NCBI GenBank assembly: GCA_905250115.1
Contig: CAJNOI010000088.1
Coordinates: 1-64,000, forward strand
Reading direction: 5' to 3'
Source: Adineta steineri
Lineage: Eukaryota > Rotifera > Eurotatoria > Adinetida > Adinetidae
DNA: 64,000 nt
The translations under genes and the position numbers were made by a program. The notes under the pieces are model-generated. The model was given only the letters and a program-made list of their open reading frames with translations. It did not search any database and had not been told where the DNA came from. Positions 39,870 through 58,873 of this stretch are shown piece after piece (positions within the stretch are counted from its first letter, which is position 1; every line of letters starts with the position of its first letter).

Positions 39870-41155
39870 CTAGAAATAAATAAAAAATTTGTTTAAATAA
39901 TTTGATTTCATATTCTGATAAATCAGGATTATATCGAAGAACAAATGATTGATTGAATCAATGAAAAAAATTTTTCACCTCACCTGATCGATCAATCATT
40001 GGCAATATATATGACAAATACAGGTAAGTAAAATAAATAAGTCAACAAACAAACGAAAAGAAATGAATCATAAGACAGATAAGTAGAATATACAGTGTGT
40101 AACAACTAACTAACATGCATATGGTAGAATGAGTCATCAATTATATTTGAAAATTTCGTATTTAAGCGACATCTATGAATAGAGTACATATATTATTACT
40201 AAATGTGTGCACGTTGTTCAGAGAATACATCGAATAGTTACTTTTACCAGAGCAGAATAGAGTTAAATTCAGTGGCGGATCTAGAGTGAGCGATTGCCCC
40301 CTTACCTTCAGAAAAATTTTTCGATTTTTTACAGCAAAAACGAAGGAAAAAACAGGTTCACACTACTTCGATTGGACTCAAAAAATAGTTTTTAGCCAAA
40401 ATCGTCCCCCCTCCCCTTCCAAAATCCAAGATCTCCACTGGTTGAATTCAGCCCGGCTATTGAAGATTTTAAAAAGAAAATGATGTACCTTTTCTAAATA
40501 ACTAGATCAACCCAATGTAAGTTAATTTAAATTAATGCGTCGATTAAAGACGTTAAACTCTTGAACCCAGAGGAGAACAAGGCACAGATAAAAGTTATAT
40601 AAGTAGAACAGTTTCATTGTCCTCACGAGTTTGTTGTTGAAAATATGGTACTGTTTAGTCGTTTATTGTTTAAAAAGAAAGAAAGTTGTTGACACGTAAA
40701 ATGCAAATGTAAAGTTATTCAATAAAAAGAAGAAACATTAGAAATGACATTAAATGCCGTTTTTGAAAATAGGTAAGGGGATGTCCAATCAGCAAATCGT
40801 TTTTGGTGACACCATTAGTTACTCACTCTCAAAAACGATTAAGAAAATGACATTGTATATATTCTATTAAAAAGAAACAACACTATTAGTCAGCACTGTT
40901 ATGTACATTATTAAATAACCATGAGAAATAATTTTATCGTCAGAGTTAGAATCGAACCGATTGGTTTATAAAATTTTGAAAATAAAAGTTTTTATCAAGT
41001 TTTTTCTAAGATTCGAATAAAAAAACCTTCTCAAGCTCTTGAATGCCTTTATACAAAATGTAATCATTTTTTGATATATTTAAAAACAGAACCGATGAAA
41101 TTTATTTTTTTGTAATTTACATATTAATTTTATTTTTATAAAAAGAAAACAAAGA
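39870..41155. other. Intergenic between CARMIL start and innexin 3' end
   Basis: It contains the CARMIL promoter side, one MITE (40270-40440) and otherwise unrecognised AT-rich DNA. Confidence 0.55.
40270..40440. mobile_element. hAT-like MITE (CAGTGGCGGATCTAG family)
   Basis: The 171-bp element begins CAGTGGCGGATCTAG and ends CCAAGATCTCCACTG. It is flanked by GTTAAATT (40262-40269) and GTTGAATT (40441-40448), an 8-bp duplication with one mismatch. The interior is rich in homopolymer runs. The start matches the element at 46297-46360. Confidence 0.82.
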
Positions 41156-44100
41156 CTAGACTCCTTCTCGAGTTGGATGAAAGTCTGATTGGGGTGTACT
41201 TGTTGAATTTAATAAACGTGTATCCATAACAGAATATCGTTTCATATATTTTCGTTTCGCATCAGTTGCTCCACATTTTTCATCGTGAACATCTAACAGA
41301 GGTGACCGTGGTGGACTAATTATTGATGATTGAGGATTTGGGCTACGAAATTGTTTAAAAAGTTTTTCAGCAGTTATAGCATTATTTTCACCATATTTTA
41401 TTGTATACAATGTCCATAATTGTTCAAGTATTTCTTGTACAATAAAATCAGAGACATTAACTGCTAACATACGTAGAAAAAAGAAACCATCTGGTTCTAA
41501 ATATTCTGTTATAAAACATTGTACAAGATATATATGTACACTATCGCCAAGCTCACGGTTCCCTTCTTTAAAATCAATACGAAAACGTGGTATTTCTTCA
41601 CGTGATGTACGTGTAAGACGTGAAAGTATATATTTATGTCGACTGCTAGAAGAACCAATACGTCCAATCCATAAGCATAAACAATAACAATTTAACAAAA
41701 ATACAGCAACAAACCAAACCCAAAGTAAAGTAAAGACTTGCTAAAATAATAATATTATATGAGATTTATATTTTGAAACTTTTTTTGATTCTTCGTGTTC
41801 TTTGCAGACTTATCTTTTTTCAAATATATTATAATAGATTGATTAGAACGAAGAGAATCTTCACTAATTTCTCTGACACCTCAAGTGAATAAAGCAGATC
41901 AGCCAACTAAAATCTTTTAAAATTTGCACAATAAAATCACAAACGAATTAGACGTACGAATTTTATTTAATTAAATTATTACTAAATTTAGATATGCACT
42001 AGTTCTAGTACACTGGGTACTAAATCATTTGATCTTTCATTCATCTATCGATCAGTATTGTTCTCTTTCAGAACATGTGGTTATTAATCGATTTTCAGTC
42101 TTTCAAAATATTTTCAACCCTGAGGTATCCCTCAAGGATTGAAAAACATTCATTTTACCTAGAACAACAATTTTATCGCTTAATTATCTTTAGTTTGGCA
42201 TAAAAACAATATTTTAGAAGTTTGGAACTTAACATGCACTATTAAAATTATTCTTTCACTAAATTAATTTGTTACACACCTCTGAGAGAAACCAAGGTCG
42301 AGAATGTTAAGAGACTGAAAATCGATTAATTACAACATATTCTAAAAGAGAAGAATAGTGGTTCATAAATGAATGAAGGAGCAGATAGTTTAGTACCCAG
42401 TTAGGACTCGAACTAGTGCATGCTTACTACTAATTAGTATCTCTCATGGTACTATCGGCATTATTCTATCATCCGACTTCCATTAGGATTTCCTTGATCT
42501 TATAGGAATGTCAATAAAAAGTCGGCTATGGGAATTATCCAATTATTTTTATGAAACAAAAGTGATATCTAATATATTTCAATATAATATAAAGACGAAA
42601 GCAAAACGAAGTTGCTACATCTTAATACAACTAGAATAGTGCCTCACACGGATTTTTACCAGTTGGTGAAATTTCAAAATCCGAGAATAATAGCTCCGCT
42701 TAGTCATTTTACTCATCTGATATAGTTAAAACATCTTTTACGCTATAGATAGATAAATATTATAGTTCGGAAATATTTTTTGTACACTAAAACAGAATCT
42801 TCGAAAAATAAAGCAATGTATTAACTCATTACATAAGTCTTCTCAATTTCATCTACAATGGTTTAATTCAACTTTATCCAACCTCATTGTATCTCCGACA
42901 TAAACATATTTTTACCTGATTAAATAGATTCACAGTTAATACACATTGTACAGTAATCCGTTGTAATGGTTGTCCACCACGTAATGGTTCACGTACATGA
43001 AAATCACAGAAAGTTTCTCGAGGAAAATATTTCGATTCCGGTTGATTAAGTCCATAACGAAATAATTTAATGCTTTCATAACCAAATTGTAAAAAATTTG
43101 TATTAAGAAACACATTAAGTAAACAAATTTGTAAAACAACATTTAATATATACCAGATCCTTAGTAAACAATAAAGAAATTTTAAATGAAACAAATAATA
43201 ATTTATTTACTTAATAAAGAAATAAAGTGTAATAAAATAATTGCCTAAAAATTTTCCAGTCATACAACATATCAATTGAAAAACTTTTCTAAATAATGAT
43301 GTTTGTCGAATTTCAGCATCTGTTTGTCGACGTGCATCATCAACATACATATCAATTGTATCAACTATATATTTTATTAATACTCCACGGTCATCAAATG
43401 ATTTTAAATTTTTTGTATCATCAGCTGCTTCGACTATATCAAGAAGATCAATACCTGAACGAACACTTAATGTACGCCATATTAATCGTGGCAGATAAAA
43501 AAATAATGCCATTAATAAAAGTATAAATGGTACCCATTGATAATAATTCAGTTTATTATCTCTCCTAAAGTAGTAATAAAAAGAAATGATTGCTTTATGA
43601 CATATAATATTCAAGATAAATATGTCAATTCTTATAAACTAAAGTTCACATTTTAAAATTTGGGTTTGCTAGGAAATATTCGTAGAGTACATAATAACTA
43701 TTTTTGTATTTATTGAGACTGTAAGTCATTGCAATGCCCTTGTAATATACTCCCAAGGCAAATTTTTATTTTTATGAATCGCTAGAGAATATTTAGTAAA
43801 CGCTTATTTTTTTAGTAAATAATTTTCAGATTATAGTAATAAAAAGGTTAAGATTCTAAAATAGACAAGAACGAAATAGAGATATCTGATGGGAATATTT
43901 CTTTATGATTGTTTATTTTTATTCTATGTCATATATACGGGTGCAAAGTATCGATTGATCGCCTCATGATGATAGCGATATATAGATAAGAAGAAGCTAG
44001 TAAAGAATCATTCAAGCACATATTGACATTTATCAAAGAGATATAACACAGATGAATTGATATACTGAGTTAGTTAAGAACTAAAGGGAATTAGAAATAG

Positions 44101-45477
44101 TTTGTATTTTTTCGAATGCTTTGACTTTCAATAGTTCTTAATCGATATAGTAACCAAGGACAGGTATATCGTTATCATTTTCCTTGTAATCGTAACTACA
44201 AATTGATGATATCAAATTATGTTCTCTATAAATGACATATGTAGATTACATATTTTGGTACTAACGAGAATGAATTCATGATGTTTTTCTATTGTTTCTA
44301 TGAAGTAAGTTATTACAGACTGAGTATTTTGGTAAAGAACTTCGTGTACAAGTAAATATAACAACAAACAAGTTTTATTTACATTATTCTATTTGACTTT
44401 TTGTTTTAAATAAGATATTTTACGAAAACTTACAAAAGAAACGTGTTCTCTATTAGACAAATATTGATGTTTAACAACGCAAAGCCATAGTTTTATACAA
44501 GTTTAATTTACATAAGTCATTATATAACAGATCGGAATCATCAATACTTTCCGAAAGTTTATAAAGTAATCAAATATTATCTATAATAAATATCTACATA
44601 TAGCTACCTTTATAATTTATTGAAAAAAGTCTCTTCAACAGAACAGGACACGTCTTATATCAGTCAATGTAGCAACAATTGTTCTGTCAATACTGATGAT
44701 TGACATCATATTAACATATCATGATAAGAAACTATTTAAAAACATATCGTTAAACATTTACATAAAGTAGTCGAAATTGTTATTCTATTAAGCAACGATT
44801 TAACGCTTCATGGTAGCAAAATGAATATAAGCGTTAAATTAAAATAGTACTATAGATATGTCAACCTCGTTAGAAATACATAACATCAAACAAAAAAAAA
44901 GACAATCAAATAATGTATGTTTTTCAACTTTTGTCACAACACATCTCGACGAGAATTACGTAACAATATATACGAAAATATGAACTAGTCAAATAGAAAA
45001 TCATGTTGTATCTTAATTTAAATAAAAACTCGATATATTTGATGATATTTTGTATACATCACACGTTTTTGTATATCTTTTTGATTATTATAAATGCGTC
45101 TTATGCTAATATGAATTTGTTAGTAATTTATATTTACATAAATAATTTTAAAATTTATTTATTCTGTTAAAAAAAACAATTTTTTCTTACCTTTCTTCTA
45201 TACTTTGAGGTATTGATTGATTCCGATCTACATAATATGTTGATGATATATAACATATTTCATTAGTATATTGTACATATGCTTTAATAAAATTTGCTCG
45301 ATTCCAACATTCAATTCTATCATCATCAAATTGTTTCGATGCTGTTAAAACTGCAAAAAGAACAAGTAAAGCAACTGTATATTTATAATTTAGTTTATCA
45401 AATGCATCATCATCTGTTCTTAATGATGATAAAAGTATTGTTGGTACGAATGCAATAATAGTAAGTAGATCAACCAT
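41156..45477 (-). CDS. Innexin (gap-junction channel protein)
   Basis: Four exons, 45191-45477, 43211-43564, 42916-43159 and 41156-41740, give 489 residues. Innexins form gap-junction channels and hemichannels in invertebrate plasma membranes. The signature YYQWV at the second membrane segment is present (YYQWVPFILLLMALFFYLP). Each extracellular loop has the expected two Cys: ECWNRANF..EICY in loop 1, and FCDFHVRE..VQCVLTVNLFN in loop 2. The third segment crosses the 51-bp intron 2 (FFIK|IWYILNVVLQ). The fourth segment is in exon 4 (FTLLWVWFVAVFLLNCYCLC), and the C-terminal tail is cytoplasmic. Intron 1 is 1.6 kb and intron 3 is 1.2 kb; the latter holds a fold-back repeat. Intron 2 is easily missed, because a frame reads through the splice site until 43207. 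Confidence 0.95.
41980..42435. repeat. Fold-back repeat in innexin intron 3
   Basis: The left arm (about 41980-42135) and right arm (about 42270-42435) are diverged inverted copies. Matching stretches include TGCACTAGTTCTAG, CTGGGTACTAAA, TTCATTCAT and TTAATCGATTTTCAGTCT on the left against the complement of the right arm. The right end contains GGACTCGAACTAGTGC, whose complement AGTTCGAGTCC resembles a tRNA B-box. No coding frame is seen. It is probably a fold-back transposon or an inverted pair of short elements. Confidence 0.72.
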
Positions 45478-46296
45478 GACGCTTTTTATTTTATAATATA
45501 AAAATCATCTTAAAAAAGAAAATTAATTGATATATATGCTATATTTATTCAAAAGTGTTCATTCTAGAAAAAAGAAATTTACTTGTCTATTTGTCTACTC
45601 AAACGCACACTATATTTCTTGTGGCTTGCGACCGCATTGACGCTTCCTTTCTTTCCCATATGAGGAAAAAAAAGATGTTGGCATAGAGAAAAGAAAAAGT
45701 CGCCGCAAGAAAAAAAAAGAGTTACATTCCTTCATCTATCACTCTCGGTCGTGCTATAACTATGCATGTATTGAAGTGCATTCATGTTTGCCTTCGCTAT
45801 ACAAGGAACACATTCAGAGAGCTATGACAAAGAGAAAAAAGAGCAAGTGAAATATAGTAAGAGAACAGATGCATTTTATGTGTGTGTATAAACATATAGG
45901 TATATGCATATACGTGTTATTCAAGGTTTATTCATAGAGATACAAACAAAAAATAACCCATATTTACTATATACAATGACTTTGATTGTTGTCAACTGAC
46001 ACAATTTGATAATGAAGTTAGTATTGATGATATAATGATTCATCGAAAGTTTCAAGTATTTATTATGAAGAAAATTGATCATAATAATAATTTTAAACTT
46101 GTCACGTAGCAGTACAAAAAGGAAATAGATGTTTTTGTTATATAACAAGAATAGTAGGACATGGTTAATAGATGATATATTTGCTATTAGTAAAGACAAC
46201 AGAAGTAGATCAAGATATAAATAATAACATGGAAGTATAATCATTATTAATACATTGAAATATAACAGACTTCTAGTTTTTATAAACACTTCTTTT

Positions 46297-46360
46297 CAGT
46301 AGCGGATCTAGGATTTAGGGGGGTGGGGCGATCGCCCTCCCTCCCCTAAATCCGCCTCTG
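46297..46360. mobile_element. Tiny (64-bp) MITE with perfect target-site duplication
   Basis: It begins CAGTAGCGGATCTAGGATTT and ends AAATCCGCCTCTG; the arms meet almost directly. It is flanked by CTTCTTTT on both sides (46289-46296 and 46361-46368), a perfect 8-bp duplication. Its start matches 40270-40440, so it is an internally deleted member of that family. Confidence 0.87.
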
Positions 46361-46517
46361 CTTCTTTTATACTAAATGAAATAAGGAAATTCTATCTGTT
46401 ACACTTCACCGTATTGTGCAATAATATAAATTAATCAGCATATAGCAAAATGAATTTTAAATTATCAACAAAAAAAAACCATATTTCCAAGTTTAAATTA
46501 GCTAATAAATATATATA

Positions 46518-46573
46518 CAGGAACGTGCCTTAAAGAAAAAAGTGGAGGTGCGCAACCCTCCCGCATTTCCTTG
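46518..46573. mobile_element. Possible short MITE remnant
   Basis: The segment begins CAGGAACGTGCC and ends GCATTTCCTTG, a weak inverted repeat. It has a GC-rich centre (GGTGCGCAACCCTCCCGC) inside a TATATA context, where a target duplication cannot be distinguished from the repeat. Confidence 0.4.
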
Positions 46574-46938
46574 TGTATATATATATAGAATAGCTTATGG
46601 TCATTAGCGACAAATCTGATCATTTTTTCGAACTGTTTATTGTAGAAAATTATATATAAGACAATTAATGAAGAGGATGCATAAAATAATAAATAATTCG
46701 TGATGTTTAATTTTTCATAAACACTAAGCTGATGTTATATATATATTTAGATTTACAATTATATTATTAACAATCAATCTTTCACCATTATTACTTCGTA
46801 CATTCTTTCAATTTTTTTTCTTAGTATTCTAAAATGAATAAAATTTGATCTACAAAAAACAAACAAATCTTTGCCAAATACAAAAAAAAAGAAAGAAAGA
46901 AAGAAGATTTTGTTGATAAATTCCGTTATTCATAGTCT

Positions 46939-53989
<7,051 letters not shown>

Positions 53990-56900
53990 AATACTAAGAA
54001 AAAAAACATAATAAAAAGAAACTGAAAACAAAAAGTAATATTTATTTTTTATCGCTGTTTTTTGTTAAGAAAACATAATTTTCTATTAGCATCTGGAAAA
54101 TAAAACATAACATTTCTTTTTCCCTGGTAAAATAAAAAAATTATTTAGTGACTACTCGATAGAGAAAAACACAAATGGAAGAATTTTATCTGAATGTCAA
54201 AAGAAATATAGAATTCAAAGCTTAAGTAAACAGGAGCAAACACGAAAGGTTATTTATATTACCGTCCGTTTATGCTTTTTATTACTACTCGTCAACGTCT
54301 TCTAAAAGAACTACTTAGAATTTTCATTATTCTTTTTAAATAGCAAAACTATTTAAAAAAAAAACTAACTATACCTTCAAGTAGATACATCATCATCATC
54401 ATAAAAGTCAATTAAAACGATAGGAACTTTAGGAAGCGACTCAAGAGAAAATAGAGAAAAAGACGATGCAACTGTAGATTTTTATAGAAAGAAGAAGAAA
54501 AAAATATATAATAAAACTAATTGATGTTTTAACATGCAATATGAATATAAAATAAATAAAGGAGTCATGACCATCTGTCTATATTTATTATAATAGACGA
54601 CGAACAGATATGATTCAATTTGAGTTTCATTCGGTAGACAACGATTTTCTGCTATAAACAAATCCTATTTAAAGATCAAAAAACAAGTATATAATAACAA
54701 CAAGAAAAACAAAACTAATAATTGCACTTATCACAATTATATGCGCATACTATCTGCATCCATTTTCTCTACAGGATGCCACATCGTACTAATAGCACAA
54801 AACTATTTTTTTTACTCATATATATTTTTTTAATATCAATCATATCTTTCTCTCCAGAGATATCTATAAAATTTATTTTTATCGTCTATTTCTATTTCGA
54901 TAAATTGAATCTAATAATTAATATTAATTTTACGGCAAACATACTTATTTATTTTTGATTTAATCTTACATACGCACGTAGAAGAAATTATCTAGCGAGA
55001 AAAAAAAATAATATTTTTCTAATACACAATTATATTGTCTATATTATTGAATAGACATCTATAAATAAAATCATTTAGAGTTAATCAATCTATTAATATT
55101 AATAAAAAAAACATTTTTATTAAGATAAAAAGAAGTACAAGGAAAAAACATACTGAAATAGCTGCCCTAGATGTATAATATCATCAATCATTTTTTTCAA
55201 TAAATAAATGTAACATATAGTATGTATATTGAAGCATATATATATAAATTAAAAACTCGAGTTTTCTATTACAACAAATGTAAATAGAAAGCAATCTGAA
55301 ATATATTTTATGTTAACAGTAAATTTTTTTATATAGAAGAGTGTTATTATGAGAAAAAGTAAAATAATTATAGGCGTAAAACTAGAAGAAATTTTTGCTA
55401 TATTATTTTTCATACAACTTGATATATTCAAGTAGGAAGAGAATACAACAAATTCTAAAAGTACAAGTACTCGTTAATCATAGTTCTGTTTGGCTTCAGT
55501 AGAACGAATAAAAGGAAAAGAATCTGCTCTAAACAACATCTCCAGATGACCCAAAAGATATTTATTAGCACAATTATTTAACCTTAACTACGAACTACTT
55601 CCTCGTCAATAATATTTTCCAATCAATGAATACTACTGATGTAAAACAAACCAGCTTTATGAAGAAGGATGTTGTATATTCTTGGAGATGAAGGACTTAT
55701 GAAATGAATTCGTTCTTCACATTTCCATTTTTTTTATATGCTATGACATTCTCGTTTATTTCTCGCATTCTTGATTTCCTGAATATGTGACAACAATACA
55801 AATGATTTGCATCTTGCGTAAATATTATTCTCCTAAATCATTTTTAAACAATTGTTTTTTTGTTATCAAGTAACATTTTTATGATATATTTTGATTAATA
55901 GATAACTTTAAATAGATTGATTCATTCATTTGAATTTTTTGCGGAAGAAAGCAAAAATTTCTGGTTATTAATCAAAAGTAAACATTGCTACCGGAAATTT
56001 GATATTGAGGAAAAATAAGATGTTTATTGTCTTAGAAAATAAATCTCAATTTTGATTAAATTACCTATTGTCATCCGTAGAATTGATTACATTTTTTACA
56101 ATTGGATATATATATATATCATTCTTTATTAATATCAATGAATATTTCCTTTGGAAAAAAATATTTTTACATTAATATTTCCATCAGTACTTTGCATAAA
56201 GCAACATGAATCAGAGAAAGAGTTCATTGGTGTGGTATGAGCATCCCATTTCATTATATTTGAATTTATATGTGCATTCCTAAGTATCGCTAACCGTACA
56301 TATATAATCAAATTTATGAAATACTGGAGTAAAAGAATTCTTGTAAGGAAATACAAACATGCATTCTATCAACTTAGTCTATGCATGATATACATACTTT
56401 GTTAAATAGGAAAAAATTTGACCTATGTCTTATTATGAATTCCCGTGAAAAATTTTCGCATTGTTTCGTAGAAAAAGACTATTATATGTATGTAATACAT
56501 ATTAACATACTATTTTGTACAGATTGCTATTATCAAAACATTTTTCTCGTATAAAATGATATAGAAACACTGTATGTTATAATTAACTTAGATATTTTCT
56601 TTATTCATATACAGTTTAATGAAGTAATCAACTAATTGAGTATTTTTTTTTATAATTCTCATATATATTAACATAAAGCTTTTAGATCAATGTATAAAAA
56701 TTGAATATTTTCTCAATAGTTTCTGTCAAATTATTTTTATATATTTCTTTTATTCAGTTATTTATAAGAGTGTGATAACAATTCATAACAAAATGAATAG
56801 TAATTGTTAGAGTTTTTTTCCAGCTGTTGCATGTAACACAACACATATAATAAAAAGAAAGTAATAAAAATAGTGCCCATCTGGTGTTATTTCTTCTTGC

Positions 56901-57172
56901 TCATGCTGGAACACAAGAAGAAGAAGAAGAAGAAGAGAAGGAAAAAAATCATCATTTTTTCTTATATTCTTACTTGTTCGCTTACAAAAAAAAACCGCCT
57001 AGCTATCGCCGGTTGTGTGCATGTATAGATATATAAAAGCACGTACGAATGAGTGACGGAAGGCAGATGGGGCAACGACGACAACAACAGCTATGTGCTA
57101 CTACTGATTGTTGTTCATTTGTCGTTCCACATCTTTTACAAGAACAGCATAGCTATATCTGTATAGATTACA
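53990..57172. other. Intergenic between divergent AHCYL and the CxxC-repeat gene
   Basis: About 3.2 kb of very AT-rich DNA that must hold promoters for both genes. The frames at 54722-54958, 55249-55431 and 56135-56356 have no domain. An (AAG)n microsatellite lies at about 56914-56938. Confidence 0.55.
56914..56938. repeat. (AAG)n microsatellite
   Basis: A run of AAG units in the intergenic region upstream of the gene at 57173. Confidence 0.8.
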
Positions 57173-58764
57173 ATGCCAATAACGAGCAATATTCAAGTAA
57201 ATCGATACGAATTTTTATTATTATTATTATTTATTAATTCAAATTTATTCTATATAGAAACGTGCTCGAAAATCAATTGCACCTGTTCGTCCACAGATTG
57301 TACCACCACCATCAATAAATGCATCTGTTGATGGAACAGTATGCCATTTATGTGGTTATTTAGGTCGAACACGATCGTTATCAATTGAAAAGAATGGATA
57401 TAGTTTCCTACGTCATTTACCACCAGCACCTGGTGCTTCGCCAATCAACGACAATACACATCATATTCGAGCCTGTCATCTATGTGGTTTACTTCTTGAT
57501 AAACAACGAGAACTTAGTCATCATTCAAATAATTTCTTTTTCAAAGGATTTTTTCGATCAACTGGTTCATGTCATATTAATAATGAATTATCATCAAAAG
57601 TAGTACTAAACACTACAGATGAACCACAACAGTCATCAGGTAAAATTAAATAAAAATATGATTAAATACTAATTTTCTTATTGTAGATAAAGAAGTAACA
57701 TCGTCATCACCAACTCCGAAATTACCTATACCTGAAACTGATGAATCTATACAACAATCATCAAGATTAGCACCTCCACCATTACGTAAAACGACTGCCT
57801 CCACATCGACTTTGTAAGTATTTTTTTCAAGAAAAATTTAAGTTAATAATTTTGTTAAAAAAAACTGTACCGACTGAATTCATGTTATTATTGAAAATGT
57901 CAATGAATTATTCATCAGAAATTATGAACTTCTTTCAGTCTGAGACATCAAAGTGTGACCGATAATTTTTCTAACTAATGAAAGAAAGCATTAAGATATT
58001 AAAAAAAACTCTCCGTGTTTTATGTAGCGAGTGGGTAGCACCCATCGGACATTTCGATTCACATGTCTAAATCTATGACAGGAGATCTACTTGTAATGTG
58101 AATGCTAGAACTCCCTTCCAAAATATTACCGTACATAACATAAATTTTTCATTCTAGCCCTGTTGATCTTCGTTTAACTGATGAATTATCGTCATTAGAT
58201 TCATTCTTAACAACAATTCGTTCACGTTTTTTATCCGATTATACATCTTTAATATCTTCATCAAAACAAACTTCATATAATTCTTGTCATTTATGTTTAT
58301 CATTAAAACCTCATGGTACACTTTATACCATATCGCAAAGTCAATTTGAATTTCTTTCATCAACAGAAATTGATGTATGTACATTATGTTATTATAATCT
58401 AATGGATCAATATAAAAATCAATGTAAAACTTATCGTCGTCCACGACCACAATGTTATTTATGTCGTTGTCGAATAAATTTTAATGATTGTGAAATAAAA
58501 TTATTAGAAATCGAACATTTTCCATTTTTATTAAATTTATCAAATGAAAATCATCATCATCAACAATTATATGATAATCAACGTTTAGCACTTGTATGTG
58601 AACAATGTTTTCATACATTACTTTTTCAATATATTGATCAACAACGACAAAATATTCCAATTCAACAACGAACATATACATGGCAAACAATCTATTCCTA
58701 TGAAAATGAACATTTTTTAAATAATTATGATCCGATTTATATATCAAATAATAAAACAATTTAA
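57173..58764 (+). CDS. Protein with three repeated CxxC..CxxC units (putative zinc-binding), unrecognised
   Basis: Four exons, 57173-57196, 57258-57639, 57687-57813 and 58158-58764, give 379 residues. The ATG at 57173 (MPITSNIQ) is chosen because only that frame joins exon 2 (KRARKSIAPVRPQ); the ATG at 57049 is out of phase. Three similar units are visible. Unit 1 is VCHLCGYLGRTRS ... FLRHLPPAPGA ... ACHLCGLLL. Unit 2 is SCHLCLSLKPHG ... FEFLSS ... VCTLCYYNLMDQY. Unit 3 is QCYLCRCRINF ... FPFLLNL ... VCEQCFHTLLFQY. Each has two CxxC pairs about 30-45 residues apart, as in treble-clef or ribbon zinc sites. The linker is Pro/Ser/Thr-rich. A nuclear or chromatin role is possible, but I cannot name the family. 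Confidence 0.8.
58024..58075. repeat. Dispersed repeat, copy 2 (GTGGGTAGCACCCA type)
   Basis: It lies in intron 3 of the CxxC-repeat gene. It shares the order GTGGGT..CCCA..CATTTCGATTC.CA with 35842-35930, is shorter, and has unclear ends. Confidence 0.45.
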
Positions 58765-58873
58765 AATCTATATTTATATATATGTATTTTTAAAAAAAAC
58801 TGTACAAATAGGAGAATAGGTTTATGTCTTGATTGACTAGATGAATATGCTGAAGGATATTTGTTTTTTCTGT

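Larger units (their letters stand above)
45478..46938. other. Intergenic upstream of innexin
   Basis: No gene is supported; the 122-codon minus frame at 45921-46289 is AT-rich and featureless. Two short GC-rich insertions lie at 46297-46360 and about 46518-46573. Confidence 0.55.

Noticed and set aside
40921..40980. B-box-like sequence (GAATCGAACC) suggesting a tRNA
   Set aside because: No cloverleaf, A-box or anticodon stem could be formed around it.
45921..46289. Minus-strand ORF of 122 codons
   Set aside because: It is extremely Ile/Leu/Asn-rich from AT composition, with no domain, splice partner or conserved motif.
57049..57237. ATG at 57049 (MSDGRQMGQRR) as start of the CxxC-repeat protein
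   Set aside because: Its frame does not match exon 2 after splicing at 57196/57258; the ATG at 57173 does.
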